Below, piece by piece: positions 1-11,700 of a stretch of DNA of 64,000 nt (positions are counted from its first letter, which is position 1; every line of letters starts with the position of its first letter). The notes under the pieces were generated by a model. The model saw only the letters and a list, made by a program, of their open reading frames with translations, was not told where the DNA came from and did no database searches. The position numbers and the translations under genes are program-made. Origin of the DNA: Rhizophagus clarus. Taxonomy: Eukaryota; Glomeromycota; Glomeromycetes; Glomerales; Glomeraceae. The DNA is taken from positions 868,001 to 932,000 of the forward strand of contig BLAL01000285.1 of the NCBI GenBank assembly GCA_015698045.1, given 5' to 3'.

Positions 1-980
1 AAGATGATTTTTTTGACCACTTTCTGCGGTAATGCTGGGAACGTTTCGAGCGAGTTACAAACGAGCCGAGTTGAGTCGAGTCGAGTTAAATTTTTTCAGT
101 TATATTTTTAGTATTATTTATCATATTTGTAATTTATAAATTCATTAATTATATTCTATTAATTTATATTAAATTTGTTATTTTTTAATTTATCATTATT
201 TTATTAACAATTAATTAATTTTAAAATTAAGTTCTATTAAATTATTATTATTAGTTTCATGGGTCACAATAAATGTTGAAGATTGAGAAAAAAATTGTAT
301 TCATCTGGATAAACGGAGGAGTTATTACCATACTTTAACGCCCTCTCTTTTCCAATAGTGACATACACAGTTTTAACCTTTGGTGTATATTTAACGTATG
401 ACATTAAATAATAAACCTGCGTTGAAAACACACAAAATTATTATTATTATTTTTTTTTTTAGAGCAGTAATGAAGCTACAAAGTAGAAATGTTGGTACAG
501 CAAGTGAAATATAAGTCATGCTTTCAAAGGAAGAACGGAGATTCTAGGCCATATAATACGTATCCTTGCATCATATTATTTTACATTTAATATTTCCTAA
601 ACTATTGATTTTTCTTTACTCTTTATCAAATTTTTAAGTAAATATCCACATAATCCTTTTCTATTGCTATCAAATTTTCGAAACTATCTTTATATCACCT
701 GTAAAGAACTTTAGCAAATTTTCATAAATACTTTCCGAGAAGTAATTGCATTATTTCAAATAAAAAATCAACAAATGTATAAAAAAAAAAATAATATATT
801 TGTTCCCTCTTTCGTTTTTACAACATTCTACTCATCATCAAGAAATTTATTTAAATATTCCTTGATAAAGATGGGTTATAACTTTGCTTCAATCTTTGCA
901 CGATAATGCGCCAAACTTCAATGACCGCGAAAATCTGTTCATTCGTGATGAAATATTAGGAACGGTAAAATGTCTGAACC
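1..980. other. AT-rich sequence, no gene seen
   Basis: No reading frame with recognisable protein similarity, no RNA gene and no clear repeat unit was found. Base composition is like the intergenic DNA elsewhere in the window. Confidence 0.5.
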
Positions 981-984
981 CCAA

Positions 985-1860
985 GCCATGTGATTTATTT
1001 ATATGCTGCACCACAATAAGTCAATTTTCCCGAGTGCTCCTGACGTCTTGATAATACATATTGTATAGTTTTTATTATTAAATTCGCTAGTTTGCAGATA
1101 AACTGTCTTTTGTATCTGCGTGTCGATGTTGTTCCACGGCTGCGCCTTGAAAATTAAGCCTTTTAATGCTTATTTATTTATATAGACCTTTTATTCCAAC
1201 ATTGATAGATTTTTTATCCACCTCTTTAAATAGACACCATTCGTAAAAAAAAAAATCATGAATTTTTAACTAGAAACCGTGGGATTGCACATCATATGGA
1301 TGCCAAAGTTTCTCCGGGTTGATATTGAAATCGATATCCAATTTGGAGCGATCAATTTTGGAACTAGGTTAGGAAGCAACACGGCAACAGAACTGTCTAT
1401 CTTAGTAATAATTACAAATGCTTATATCTAGATTCGTGACTGAGAATATGAGTATCTTCCATAAATTAGTTAAATTCGATATTATTGACAAATTCATTTT
1501 TCTTTTATTGATTTACTTACACTAAATTTATGTATTTCGTGAGTGTAATACTTCGAAGCCTGTAAGATCCATAAAATTTTAAAGAATATCATTCGTAAAG
1601 AAACTTTTAACTGTTATATTGTTCAAATATAAAAATTACGTGTACCACCAACATTGTAGTTCATACTGTGATATTTATTTTTTTGATCTAATACAGTAAT
1701 ATGAAAAGAAAAACACCAAAAAATATGAACGAATATATTAAGAAGCTATTTCCAAAGATTATTTTAAATATTATGAACATAAATATTTTAGTAATATTCA
1801 AAAAATTGGTACTGAAGAATTTGGAAAAGTTGTCGTGTTGAAAATATTATGTAGCGAGTC
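985..1860 (+). repeat. Degenerate direct duplication, copy A
   Basis: This stretch resembles 3005-4280 in the same orientation and in the same order of blocks: GTGATTTATTTATATGCTGC near 990 against a close variant near 3018; CGCTAGTTTG near 1085 against 3208; CTGCGCCTTGAAAAT near 1140 against 3355; AACCGTGGGAT near 1276 against 3532; CAAAGTTTC with GATATTGAAATCGAT near 1303 against 3571. It ends in a broken kinase exon. The copies have diverged by many substitutions and indels, so the duplication is old. Confidence 0.6.
1725..1850 (+). pseudogene. Broken copy of the kinase first exon
   Basis: In one frame this stretch reads like the segment Y-F-x-x-Y-x-H-K-Y-F-S-N-x-Q-K-I-G-T of the intact kinase gene at 4142-6525 (its residues about 25-46), followed by a damaged glycine loop. 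The frame does not connect to an upstream start, the glycine-loop GGTG has become EEFG, and no downstream kinase exons follow. It is the 3' end of duplication copy A. I infer a dead duplicate of the neighbouring gene's promoter and first exon. Confidence 0.6.
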
Positions 1861-3004
1861 ATAAATTTTACATTGATACAAACCCATCATAAAGTCAACC
1901 GTTTCTATCATCGGGCACTGATATCATAAGAAATTACAGTAATTAATAATCTAATGTAAGCAGTGCAAAAGCTTGTGTTCACACTAACCTAATATAACAA
2001 GTTGTTGCGAAGTCTATTATCGAGGATTCCAATGATAATGACACTGCTGCTATGATTTATGGAGAAATACAGCTAGTCATCACAGTGCTTGAGCTAAGTG
2101 GTGGACAATAACGGGCATACTTTTATATAATTTCTCCAGGTCAATGTCAGGTATTGACTACAACCCTAAGAAATCCGATTTGATATTTCTTTTGACTTGA
2201 TATTTCTTTCCGTGTATCTACATATTGAATACATAGACATGTTTGTTTTGTCCACTCATTATCTTAGTATTATTCCGTTGCACTTTTTTTTCGTTTCAAT
2301 TCTCCGAATTCTCCGGGCTCAAGTCAGTTAAAATATTCAATCATTTCAATGCTCCGCAAGCAAATAATTCACAATTTCAGAGCGATAGCGAAATTCAGAG
2401 GCTTCTTTATCAAATAGTGCACTTCTATTACGTAGAAATTGTCGAGTCCTGATGTGAAAAAAATAAATCAAAGAAAATCTGGTGAATAATTTCGCTGTGC
2501 CAATAATTCACGTACTGACGATGTAATATTAAATGACTGAAACCTTGATCATGGACCTTTATAAACTGGATAACAAGACGATTAGCATGCGTAAAGAAAC
2601 AGTAATCTGTATGCATTATCATACCTTAAATTTTTATTACGGACTCGGTTGATCTCGTTAAACGATCTTGATTGTAATTCCTCATTTTTTGCTTACTTGC
2701 ACAAGACCAGGGCCTCTCCTTTTTATAATTTGCAGTGGTATAAGGATCAATTTGAAACCAATCTTTGGTGAAATATGACCGCAGCATGAAAAGAGTTCCA
2801 AATAGCCAGAATAAACTGAATAAACCTATTAAAAAAACCCAATCCCTACTTTGTTAACCAAATGGCTTGCAGAGCTGATTTAGTTACTTGTACATCTGAT
2901 TATCAGGTGCTTCTTAATTTACAATAGAAAATTTTAAACATTGTCCTGATCAACGGGTTTAATCCACTCTAGAACTTTTCAGAGATGTTACGAATGTGGG
3001 TTCT
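1861..3004. other. Intergenic, no gene seen
   Basis: Lies between the two duplication copies. Short open frames here (for example 2243-2452) show no motif, codon pattern or splice context that would support a gene. Confidence 0.4.
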
Positions 3005-4280
3005 CAATCCTATCGCATATGATTTATTTCTATGCTGCGCCTCACTAAGCTAATTTCTAAATTCTTGATCAGTCAAATCACAATACTATAATAAGGATTG
3101 GCGTTTAATCAGTGTTTTTAACCGAAAAAAATTGTTTATTCGTCGTTTTCCCGAAAACTCCAATCCATTTTCTTTGTATACGATGTGTTTCATGTCTCCT
3201 TTATTGAAGTCGCTAGTTTGTTTATAAACTGGTTTGCAAGCCGTTCTTTCTTAAAATCAGACTTATATTTTTAGTAAATACTGTACTTTGTCGATGAATG
3301 ATCGACGATCGACAGGAGTGAGTATATTTTTCACGAGGGACTGTTGTTTCACGACCGCGCCTTGAAAATCCATTGAAAAATGAACTCACGGTTCTGTACC
3401 ATAAATAAAACCTTTTAATTATACACTTATTTGGACTAATAATGATAAACCTTTATATTTCCAATAATGATAGATTTCTTTTATCCATCCTTTTAAACAA
3501 ACATCATTCATAAGAATGAATTCTAACTAGGAACCGTGGGATAATTAATAATTACATACCATATGGACTCCAAAGTTTCCCCGGATTGATATCAAAAATC
3601 GATACCCAATTTGGGACGATCAATTTTACCCTAATTTGGAACTGGGGGGCAAAATTTCAAGTCGGAACACAACAGAAATTGTCTTAAATAAGTCAATTCC
3701 GATATATTCTTGACGAATTTTATTTTTTTTTTTTACTTTTATTATTGATTTAATTTTTTTTTTTTAAGCTAAATTTATATATATTTCATGAGAGTAAAAC
3801 TTCGATATAATGTTAAAATTTATCAAATTAATGAAATTTTTTAAAGAAATATTTCGTAAGGAAAATTTTTTTTTTTTTTTTGATATTTTTCTAGTATATC
3901 AAAGTTTGTCAATGTTTGTTTTTTTTCAAAACGGCGGAAAATGCCGCACCATTAACTGTTTCCAAAACTTGTTCTTTGTTACCAATTAAGATATCGCCGC
4001 AGGTTATGTGGCTTTTTTTGTACAACTTTGTGTACTGTACAACATTACCCCAAGATTTAACGTAAATGAAAATCCAAATAGAGTTAATAAAGCTCTCTCG
4101 TTCTCTTGATTACACTTCACAATAATACTAATAATATAAAAATGCAAAACATAAAAAATACAAACGAACGTAATAATTGGATTGAAGAGGCCATCTCTAA
4201 GAAGTATTTTAGACTTTACGATCATAAATATTTTAGTAACGTTCAAAAAATAGGTACTGGAGGAACTGGAAAAGTTTATC
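3005..4280 (+). repeat. Degenerate direct duplication, copy B (intact kinase promoter and exon 1)
   Basis: Partner of copy A at 985-1860. It holds the likely promoter and 5' leader of the kinase-Sel1 gene and runs into that gene's first exon. Blocks shared with copy A keep their order and orientation. Confidence 0.6.
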
Positions 4281-6525
4281 GTGCAAATTGGAAAAATTCA
4301 GAACAATATTTAGCGTTAAAATCCTTTTTTAATCTTGACAATGTCACTGCAAAAGAGATAGTTCATGAGGTATAAATTATAATTTAAGTAAAAATATCAT
4401 ATTCTTAATATTTCTAATTTATGCTTATTTAAATTTTATATTTATAATAGTTTAAACTTCAACGTGATTTACAATTTCATAATAATATTATTAAATTTTA
4501 TGGGATCGTACAACTTGACCCAGGTATGATAAAATTTCAATTTATTATGATAATAGTTATTGACTTTACGAAAATATAATTGATTATTTCTTTCATTCAT
4601 TATTAGAAAATCAAAATGGTCAATCAAAAAATTATTTGTTAGTGATGGAGTATGCTGATTCTGGTACCCTCAAAAATTATTTGAATAAAAACTTCAAAAA
4701 TCTTACTTGGAACGATAAATATAACTTGGCGTACCAATTATCTAGCGCTGTGTCATGTTTACATAACGAAGGAATTGTACATGGCGATTTGGTAATTCAT
4801 TTTATTAAATAATTAATTGTGGATTTTTTTTTTTATATTTTTAACAATCATATCTATTTAATAGCACTCTGGCAATATATTGGTCCATCAAAATACTATC
4901 AAATTGACCGACTCTGGGTTATCAAATAGAATTGAATCATCATCCGGCTCGAAATCTAATTTTTTTGGAGTAATTCCTTACGTTGATCCAATAGGATTTA
5001 CTAATGAACGAAAAAAAAGTAAAAATTCAAAACAAATATGTCTATTAAATGAAAAGAGTGACATTTATAGTGTTGGTGTGTTATTTTGGGAGTTATCCAG
5101 TGGTCAATCTCCCTTTTCTAGTGAAGAATACGATATTTATTTAGCTTTAGAAATTTCACAAGGTCTTAGGGAAGATCCTATACCTAATACGCCCGAAGAC
5201 TATGTTAAAATTTATACTGGTACGTGCAAACTTTCATTAATTATTGATTTAATACTTAATTTTTTTTTTTTTTTTAATAAATTGATTATATATATTTTTT
5301 TTTTTTAGAATGTTGGAATATTGAACCGGAAAATCGTCCAACCATAAATCAAGTATTAGAAAAATTAAAAGCAATCATAACGAAAACAAGAAATTATCAA
5401 ATGAGATCAAATCTTCAATCAACGCTGACAGATAAACAAAAGTTTAAACAGACTAATATTGATACCTCAAATGCCGATAATGGAGAATTATCTCAAGTTA
5501 TTGAGAATTTTTATAAAATGAGTACAAAAGAAATAGTATCTACGACATTAACAAGCGACAAAAATTTAAGTAAAATAGTTAACAATGTAATAAATTATAT
5601 TTTTAAAATAGTTAATGAAGGAAAAGATTCAACAATAGGCAAACATATACGAGATTATTTTAATAATAATAATATAGATTCACAAGATCTTTACGATCGG
5701 TTATTAATTAATCAAAATAATTCAAATTCAATATTTTTACTTGGATTTTTTAATTATTTAGGAATTGAAACATATAATTTAAAGAAAGCTCTTAACTCAT
5801 TTATTAAGGTATCGGAACAAAATCACACATTAGCGCAATATTATGTTGGAATATATTATGAATTTGGTTATGAAACTAAAAAGGATGAAAAGATGGCCTT
5901 TAAATATTACGAGAATATAGCAAATAAAGGTTGCGCAATGGGGTTATTTAAAATTGGTTATTGTTATTATAATGGAATTGGAACCAATGTTGATAAACAA
6001 AAAGCGATTAAATTATATCGGCAGGCAGCAAGTTTAGGACATAGTGTAGCTCAATATAACCTTGCTCATATGTGTAAAATTGGAGAGGGTATTAATAAAG
6101 ATTATGAAAAAGCTTTTGAATTATTTAAACAATCAGCTGAGGGAGGATATTCGGGTGGAATTATAATGTTAGGCTACTGTTATCATCATGGAATAGGAAC
6201 TAGCGTTAATAAACAAAAAGCAATTGAATTATATCAACAAGCAGCAAATTTAGGAAATAATATGGCTCAAAATAATCTTGCCTTTTTGTATCAAAACGGA
6301 GATGGTGTTAATAAAGATTATGATAAAGCTCTTGAATTATATCGACAAGCAGCAAATTCAGGAAATCATTTAGCTCAAAATAATCTTGCTCATATGTATG
6401 AAAATGGAATGGGAATTGAAATAGATATAAATTTAGCAATTTATTGGTACGAGCAATCCGCCAAACAAGGAAATCAATACGCTAAAAATCGGTTAGAAGC
6501 AATTAAGAAATCGAATCATATTTAA
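4142..6525 (+). CDS. Protein kinase with C-terminal Sel1-like repeats
   Basis: Five exons by GT-AG sites and frame continuity: 4142-4369, 4451-4523, 4607-4791, 4865-5219, 5309-6525, giving 685 residues. The N-terminal half is a protein kinase of the tyrosine-kinase-like type: glycine loop GTGGTGKV, VAIK-type lysine in YLALKSF, catalytic loop HGDLHSGN split by the third intron, then TDSG where most kinases have DFG, and a C-lobe with SDIYSVGVLFWEL. The C-terminal half (about residues 470-680) is a chain of Sel1-like (TPR-related) repeats with A-x-x-x-Y/L-Y-x-x-A-A-x-x-G-x-x-x-A-Q-x-N-L-A spacing, a probable protein-binding solenoid. Kinase-Sel1 fusions are a large expanded family in Glomeromycotina, thought to act in signalling. 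The phenylalanine-to-serine change in DFG may weaken magnesium positioning, so activity is uncertain. No signal peptide or membrane segment is seen. The start at 4142 is the first in-frame ATG before the conserved segment. Confidence 0.85.
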
Positions 6526-7029
6526 ATAATTTTATTTTTATTATTTAATTAAACTATAGACCAAATAGAAATATAATCCAAATAATAATATTTATTTAAT
6601 CAAATTAATTATATGTAATTATATTAATAAAAAATTAATTATTCAATTAAAATAGAAAATTTTTATGCGTGCATCAAGAAAATTTCGTTAAATTGCGATT
6701 GTATTGTTTATTACAAAAAGCGTCAATTGTGTGGCGTGTGTTACATCTGTAAATACAGTAAAACGTCGTGATAAAATAATTTTAAGTGAAGAATAATAAA
6801 TAATAGTTATTTTTGTATGTTCAAGTATATACTTTTTTTTTTTAAAACGGCGTGAATTTAGTCAAAAATTATCATTTCGTTATTTTTAAGTATAATTTCA
6901 ACATTTCGAAAATTTCAGTCAAAATCTTTAGTTAAGTCATTGTAAGCCGGATCAAAAAAATTATGAAAAGTATTATTATCTAATTGGCGATCATAAAACT
7001 TAAACATGGCGAGTTTAGAAATCCGTTCG
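6526..7029. other. Intergenic, no gene seen
   Basis: AT-rich 3' flank of the kinase gene. Nothing recognisable. Confidence 0.4.
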
Positions 7030-7190
7030 CTCCCGTGCGGAAATTTCACGTGACCATCGTGGGTCTGGTTCATTTCACCGACAATTACTTCAACAATCAC
7101 TTCGCCGACACACATTTCGCCGACAGGGTCATTTCACCGACAAACGTTTCACCGACATTCATCTCACCGACAGTCATTTCACCGCCGCTG
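7030..7190 (-). repeat. Array of ATTTCACCGACA-like units, left arm
   Basis: About eight degenerate units of 12-24 bases built on (T)TTC(A/G)CCGACA run along this stretch. The same unit occurs in opposite orientation (TGTCGGTGAAA) at 7405-7520, so the two arrays form the arms of a large imperfect inverted repeat around a spacer of about 210 bases. Open frames across it merely translate the repeat. Confidence 0.7.
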
Positions 7191-7404
7191 GTACAAATTA
7201 AAATTCTTTTTATAAAGCATTTTTTTTCCCCCATTTTACTCGTTACAGCTAATATAAGGAGATTTAATCTGAAAATATAAATTAATATTTTGTATTTATT
7301 CTTATGTACACACTATCTCGTATTATATAATAACAATGATTTTGGGCTGTCTTGTACAGTTGTATAAAGGAAAAAAAATTATATTTAATTTTATTGTGAT
7401 ATAT

Positions 7405-7520
7405 GTAAGTGTCGGTGAAACGACTTGTCGGTGAGATGATCCAGTCGTCGAAACGTTTGTCGACGAAAACGTTTGTCGGTGAAATGATTGTCGGTGAAGT
7501 GATTGTCGGTGAGTTAAACG
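7405..7520 (+). repeat. Array of TGTCGGTGAAA-like units, right arm
   Basis: Six or seven degenerate units of (T)GTCGGTGA(A/G) with variants such as GTCGACGAAA and GTCGTCGAAA. It is the inverse of the array at 7030-7190. Together they look like a foldback-type repeat element; no transposase gene lies between them. Confidence 0.7.
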
Positions 7521-7847
7521 CGACCCGACCTTCGTTTGTTTCAAGTTTGATTATTATATTATATTACCTCTTACATATTATATTACCTCTTACGATACAC
7601 CAAGAAGTGACAAGAACTATAAAATTGCAGAAATAAAACGCTTCATACTCACTCGATCAAATAGCAGTTTACATCTTTTTCGCAATGATGATTATAATGT
7701 TACGCTTATAATTGATATTTAATTTCTAAAATTTACACTAATATAAAATAATAACATATAGCTAATATAAGTGAGATCGTTATGCAAATAAAAAATACTT
7801 TTCTAAATTTTAATCGAAATTCGCGAGTCAATTCTATACTATACAAT

Positions 7848-8591
7848 CTATATTAAATTACATTGATGTACTGTATTTAGAATACACAAAATTCCCGATT
7901 TACAAAACAAACAGATGATACAAAATAAATAAATATTAAAACAATTACCATTGCTCATAATTGTTAAAATAAAGGTACCAACATCGTTATACCAGAACTC
8001 AAATAAGTCTAACTCCATATGAAGCTTCATTGAATCTTCGCTATTCAAATTATGATCATGATAGATTTTGACGTTTTCATAACAATTTTTATAGTAATTA
8101 TCAAAGTATTGGATTACTATCTGACATCCGGATATATATTATTTCTTCAATACGATGAGATAATCCTAAAATGTGAATTATTCTAAGTAAAGAATCTATG
8201 GTTACAAAATGATTGTTATCTTTCCAAACCCAAATTACTACGATCCACCCTTTTCCCAGGGCATCCCTTAGTGCAGGCCTATAATAACTTACACCGGAAA
8301 CTAATACCATATCCTAATCCTTTACATTTAGAAAGCACTTCATTGATCTTATTAAAAATAGTTCTAATATCATGATCGATTTCTTAGAATTATCAACCAG
8401 AACGATCGTATTTCCATAATGTATCGTTTTCTGGTAGACCAGCAATTACTGGATAGTCATATGGTTCTTATCCGTTTAAAGTGATAAAAATGATTGTAAA
8501 AGTTTGACCATAGTCTATAATGGTGATTCAACCTTGGATGGAGGCGTTTAGAACTGTCGATAAAGACGTAAACAATGTTATTTGGTTTCAT
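7848..8591 (-). pseudogene. Broken NYN-domain (LabA-like RNase) gene
   Basis: On the minus strand an ATG at 8591 opens a segment reading VYVFIDSSK, the hydrophobic strand plus aspartate typical of NYN/PIN-like nucleases. Further on, in shifted frames, come AGLPENDTLWKY, then EIDHDIRTIFNKI, then LVSGVSYYRPALRDALGKGW, which matches the family's usual L-V-S-G-D-x-D-Y-x-P-x-L-x-x-A-x-x-x-G-W block. Stops and frame changes (near 8470, 8400 and 8310) separate the pieces. The second acidic motif has lost its aspartates (SGVSYY instead of SGDxDY). Frame 7848-8048 may be a C-terminal remnant. NYN proteins are metal-dependent RNases; this copy should be inactive. Function is from family resemblance only. 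Confidence 0.55.
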
Positions 8592-8654
8592 TGCTACAGA
8601 GAAAGAAAATTATAAGTTTAAAAAAAAAACCACGATACAGGTAAGGTGAAACAA

Positions 8655-8735
8655 TCAAAACAGTGGTTATCAAAACAGTGGTTATCAAAACAGTGGTTAT
8701 CAAAACAGTGGTTATCAAAACAGTGGTTATCAAAA
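8655..8735 (+). repeat. 15-bp tandem repeat, five copies
   Basis: Five perfect copies of TCAAAACAGTGGTTA followed by a partial copy. It lies 60-145 bases upstream of the start of the broken NYN gene (minus strand), so it may have been in its promoter. There are no unique spacers, so it is not a CRISPR array. Confidence 0.9.
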
Positions 8736-11700
8736 GATCAAGCCAGATTACGCTCATTCTTCATTGACTAAATTAATTGCGACTCACTTACCTGTGGTTT
8801 TACAGTAACTGAGGGAAAAAAACACACGATTAGTGAGTATTATCAAATATGATAGAGAAGACGCGATAAGACCATACCAGGGATAGAAATTTAGTTTCTA
8901 AAATATCTGTTTCAATCATCCTTGTCTAGAAGAAAAACATTGCATCATCATGCTGTTCCTCAGCGAAATATTGGAGTAGAAATATCCCTTCATCAATTAA
9001 TTTCCGCCTTTAAAAACGTTTTGACATGCTTTCGGTACACAAAAAAGATAAGAGTAAAATCGTGGTGTTTGGGAAAAAATTATTTTTATAAGATATCGGA
9101 TGTCGCACAGATTTGTCAATAGATTTTACGATTTTATTGGCTAACGATCATGTGGCGGACAGAGAAACGTTTTGCGTTTCGTTCCGCATGAGTTACTTTA
9201 GAGATATTTTAAAAGTTTAATCCGAGATCATTATTTGCATAATTGTAGAGTATATATGATTGTCAGTCAAAATTAATATTAATAGCTTTTTACGCTTCAC
9301 CCAGGCTGTCAAACCATTTCTTTTTAATACTTATGTACTGCAACTGATGCTTCAATAATACTATCATTATTTTTAAAGATTTTTAAAAATTTTATTGACT
9401 TCTACAAATGTCCCGTAATAAATCATTCAATATTATACTAATTTACTAACCTGTGACAGGTTTAAATTATAAATATAATAACGAATCGTAAATAATAAGC
9501 CAACGAGAGTAATGTGATTCACGAACATTTTAGTTGCTTCTTCCATGATTAGATTTATAGAACCGATTAAGGAGCAATACGGTTTATTTTTTAACTAATT
9601 AATTTGACCAATCACGTGGTTTTGAGATAGGAATGAATATATTGTCCTCTCTTTTGATTTAAACGATCAATGTTTTACGTCTAAAGTGAAAAACTAACAA
9701 ATATGAGCGTAAAGTTTCTATAAATTTAATAGAGGTGTCAATGTCATTTAAATAATATATGACATAATTATTTTATGGAAAAGTCGTATAATTAATTCAT
9801 CACACATTTAAAACTGGAACAAGTCTATAAACTGATAAGAATATTCAATTAGAACGACATAAATGATTGATTGCGCTGAAAAATTTTTTACCAAGTCCTC
9901 CAGGTTACAAGTGCTTCCTATCATTTATTTTAGATCACGATTAGATGATATTTAAAGCGTTCAATATTTATATATTTTTGAGTTAATAATATATGTTTAA
10001 ATCTTTCAAATATAGTTTTTTTTAGGTTTAAAATATTTTTTTTTTTTTTTAAAAGAAATCATTTTTCTAATTCAAAATGATTATCGATATTTTTCATCGA
10101 ATTACGTGGTTATTAATGCTATCAACTTTAAATAATTTCACCGATTTGTGAAGTAATAGGACCACTATTAATAATTGGTTTATATTATTATATAATTTAA
10201 TAAATCAATCAAATTAATCAATTTTATATAATAAAATCAAAGAGTTCAATGTAAAAATATATAAACCCATGTTTTTTCTCTCCTTTACAAAAAAAAAAAA
10301 ATTCAATTATTTTAATTATTAAAGACTTTTAACCATCGTATACATCAAATTCTGTATGGTATTATATACCTAAATATTTAGTAGCAAAAAAAAACTTATT
10401 CATTCGGTATCGTTATAAAATTGCATAAAATGTTAAAAACATAAAGTTTTATTGTTAAAATAATTCTAACGAAATCAGAAAGAGATTTCATATATTTTGT
10501 TCAAACCCTTTATTTAGAAACATTATGAAACTCATTCATTATACTATGTCTATCTAAAATGGATTATTTACAAACACACGTTTGAAGAATTTGAAAATTT
10601 GCCAAATTTTCACACCATCCAGTACTACATGCGCTATTCTATATGCAAGAGGGGTCCAACTCTCTTCTTAACTGTTTTCGTCACACTCTGGATCAAGTTC
10701 CAGAATGTATGGAAATGATGAATTATATTGATTACGCTTTTGTTAAAGTTGATAATCAAATATAAAATCGCAGTGATAGAAAAGACTGTATTTTAGACAG
10801 AAGAATTTGACATAATAATCATCAATAATTTTTATAATATAGGTTTAAATTTGCAATACGACAAGTTTTAATTATTTTAATCACAAAAGTTACTAAAGAC
10901 ATATAAGTTTGTCAAGTAGCTTGCCAAAACTCAGTGATCTTGGCAAGTTATATAATTATAAAATAATTTATTAAACATGTTTAAAAAACGGATTATATTG
11001 AAAGATGAACAAAAAATTTGATAAGTCAAATTATTTGATGCTGATGTAGAACAATTAACTAACGTTCACATATAAACATATATTAGACAATAATTTTGTT
11101 AAAATTTTGTCTATTGAACTTTATTGAACAATATCCCCAATGAGGTGCTTACTTGAAATGAAAGGAGATGTTCACTTGGACCAAAAAGAGGTACACAAAT
11201 TTGAAGCACAAACCTTATAAATTTGGTTGAAAGTATATAATAATTAATAGAGATTTATTAATTTAGTAGTAATTAAGTATTTTATTAATTTTTCTTACAT
11301 AAATAAATTTTAACTGTCAAATATACCACGAACAGCAGCTAGTTATGTGCGTTCTATGCTAATATCAAAGTATTTGGAAACCACGAATACATAAACCAAT
11401 AATTTTGTTTCAATACGTTCGCATATAGGTCAACGGTCGGTTATGTACGTTCTAATATCAAAGCATTTGAAAACCCAATTATCCCGTTTCGATTTCTAAA
11501 AGTTGTCTTACCACCTACAGTATATCTCTTCACCATTCGTTCCCTTTCACTAATAAATCAGCAACGCATTGAGCCTTTGAAGCACGTTTAACATTAACAT
11601 TGTATTACCATCTAAAGTAAATATAATGATATTTTCGATCATTGGTTACTAGATACAGTACCTTAACAAGAATTGGTTACAAAAATAAGAACAATTTTCA

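Noticed and set aside
7409-7636. Open frames across the CACCGACA arrays (also 6915-7280 and 7323-7544)
   Set aside because: They translate the repeat on both strands and are not genes.
8655-8735. CRISPR-like array
   Set aside because: Head-to-tail 15-bp repeat without spacers, in a eukaryotic genome.
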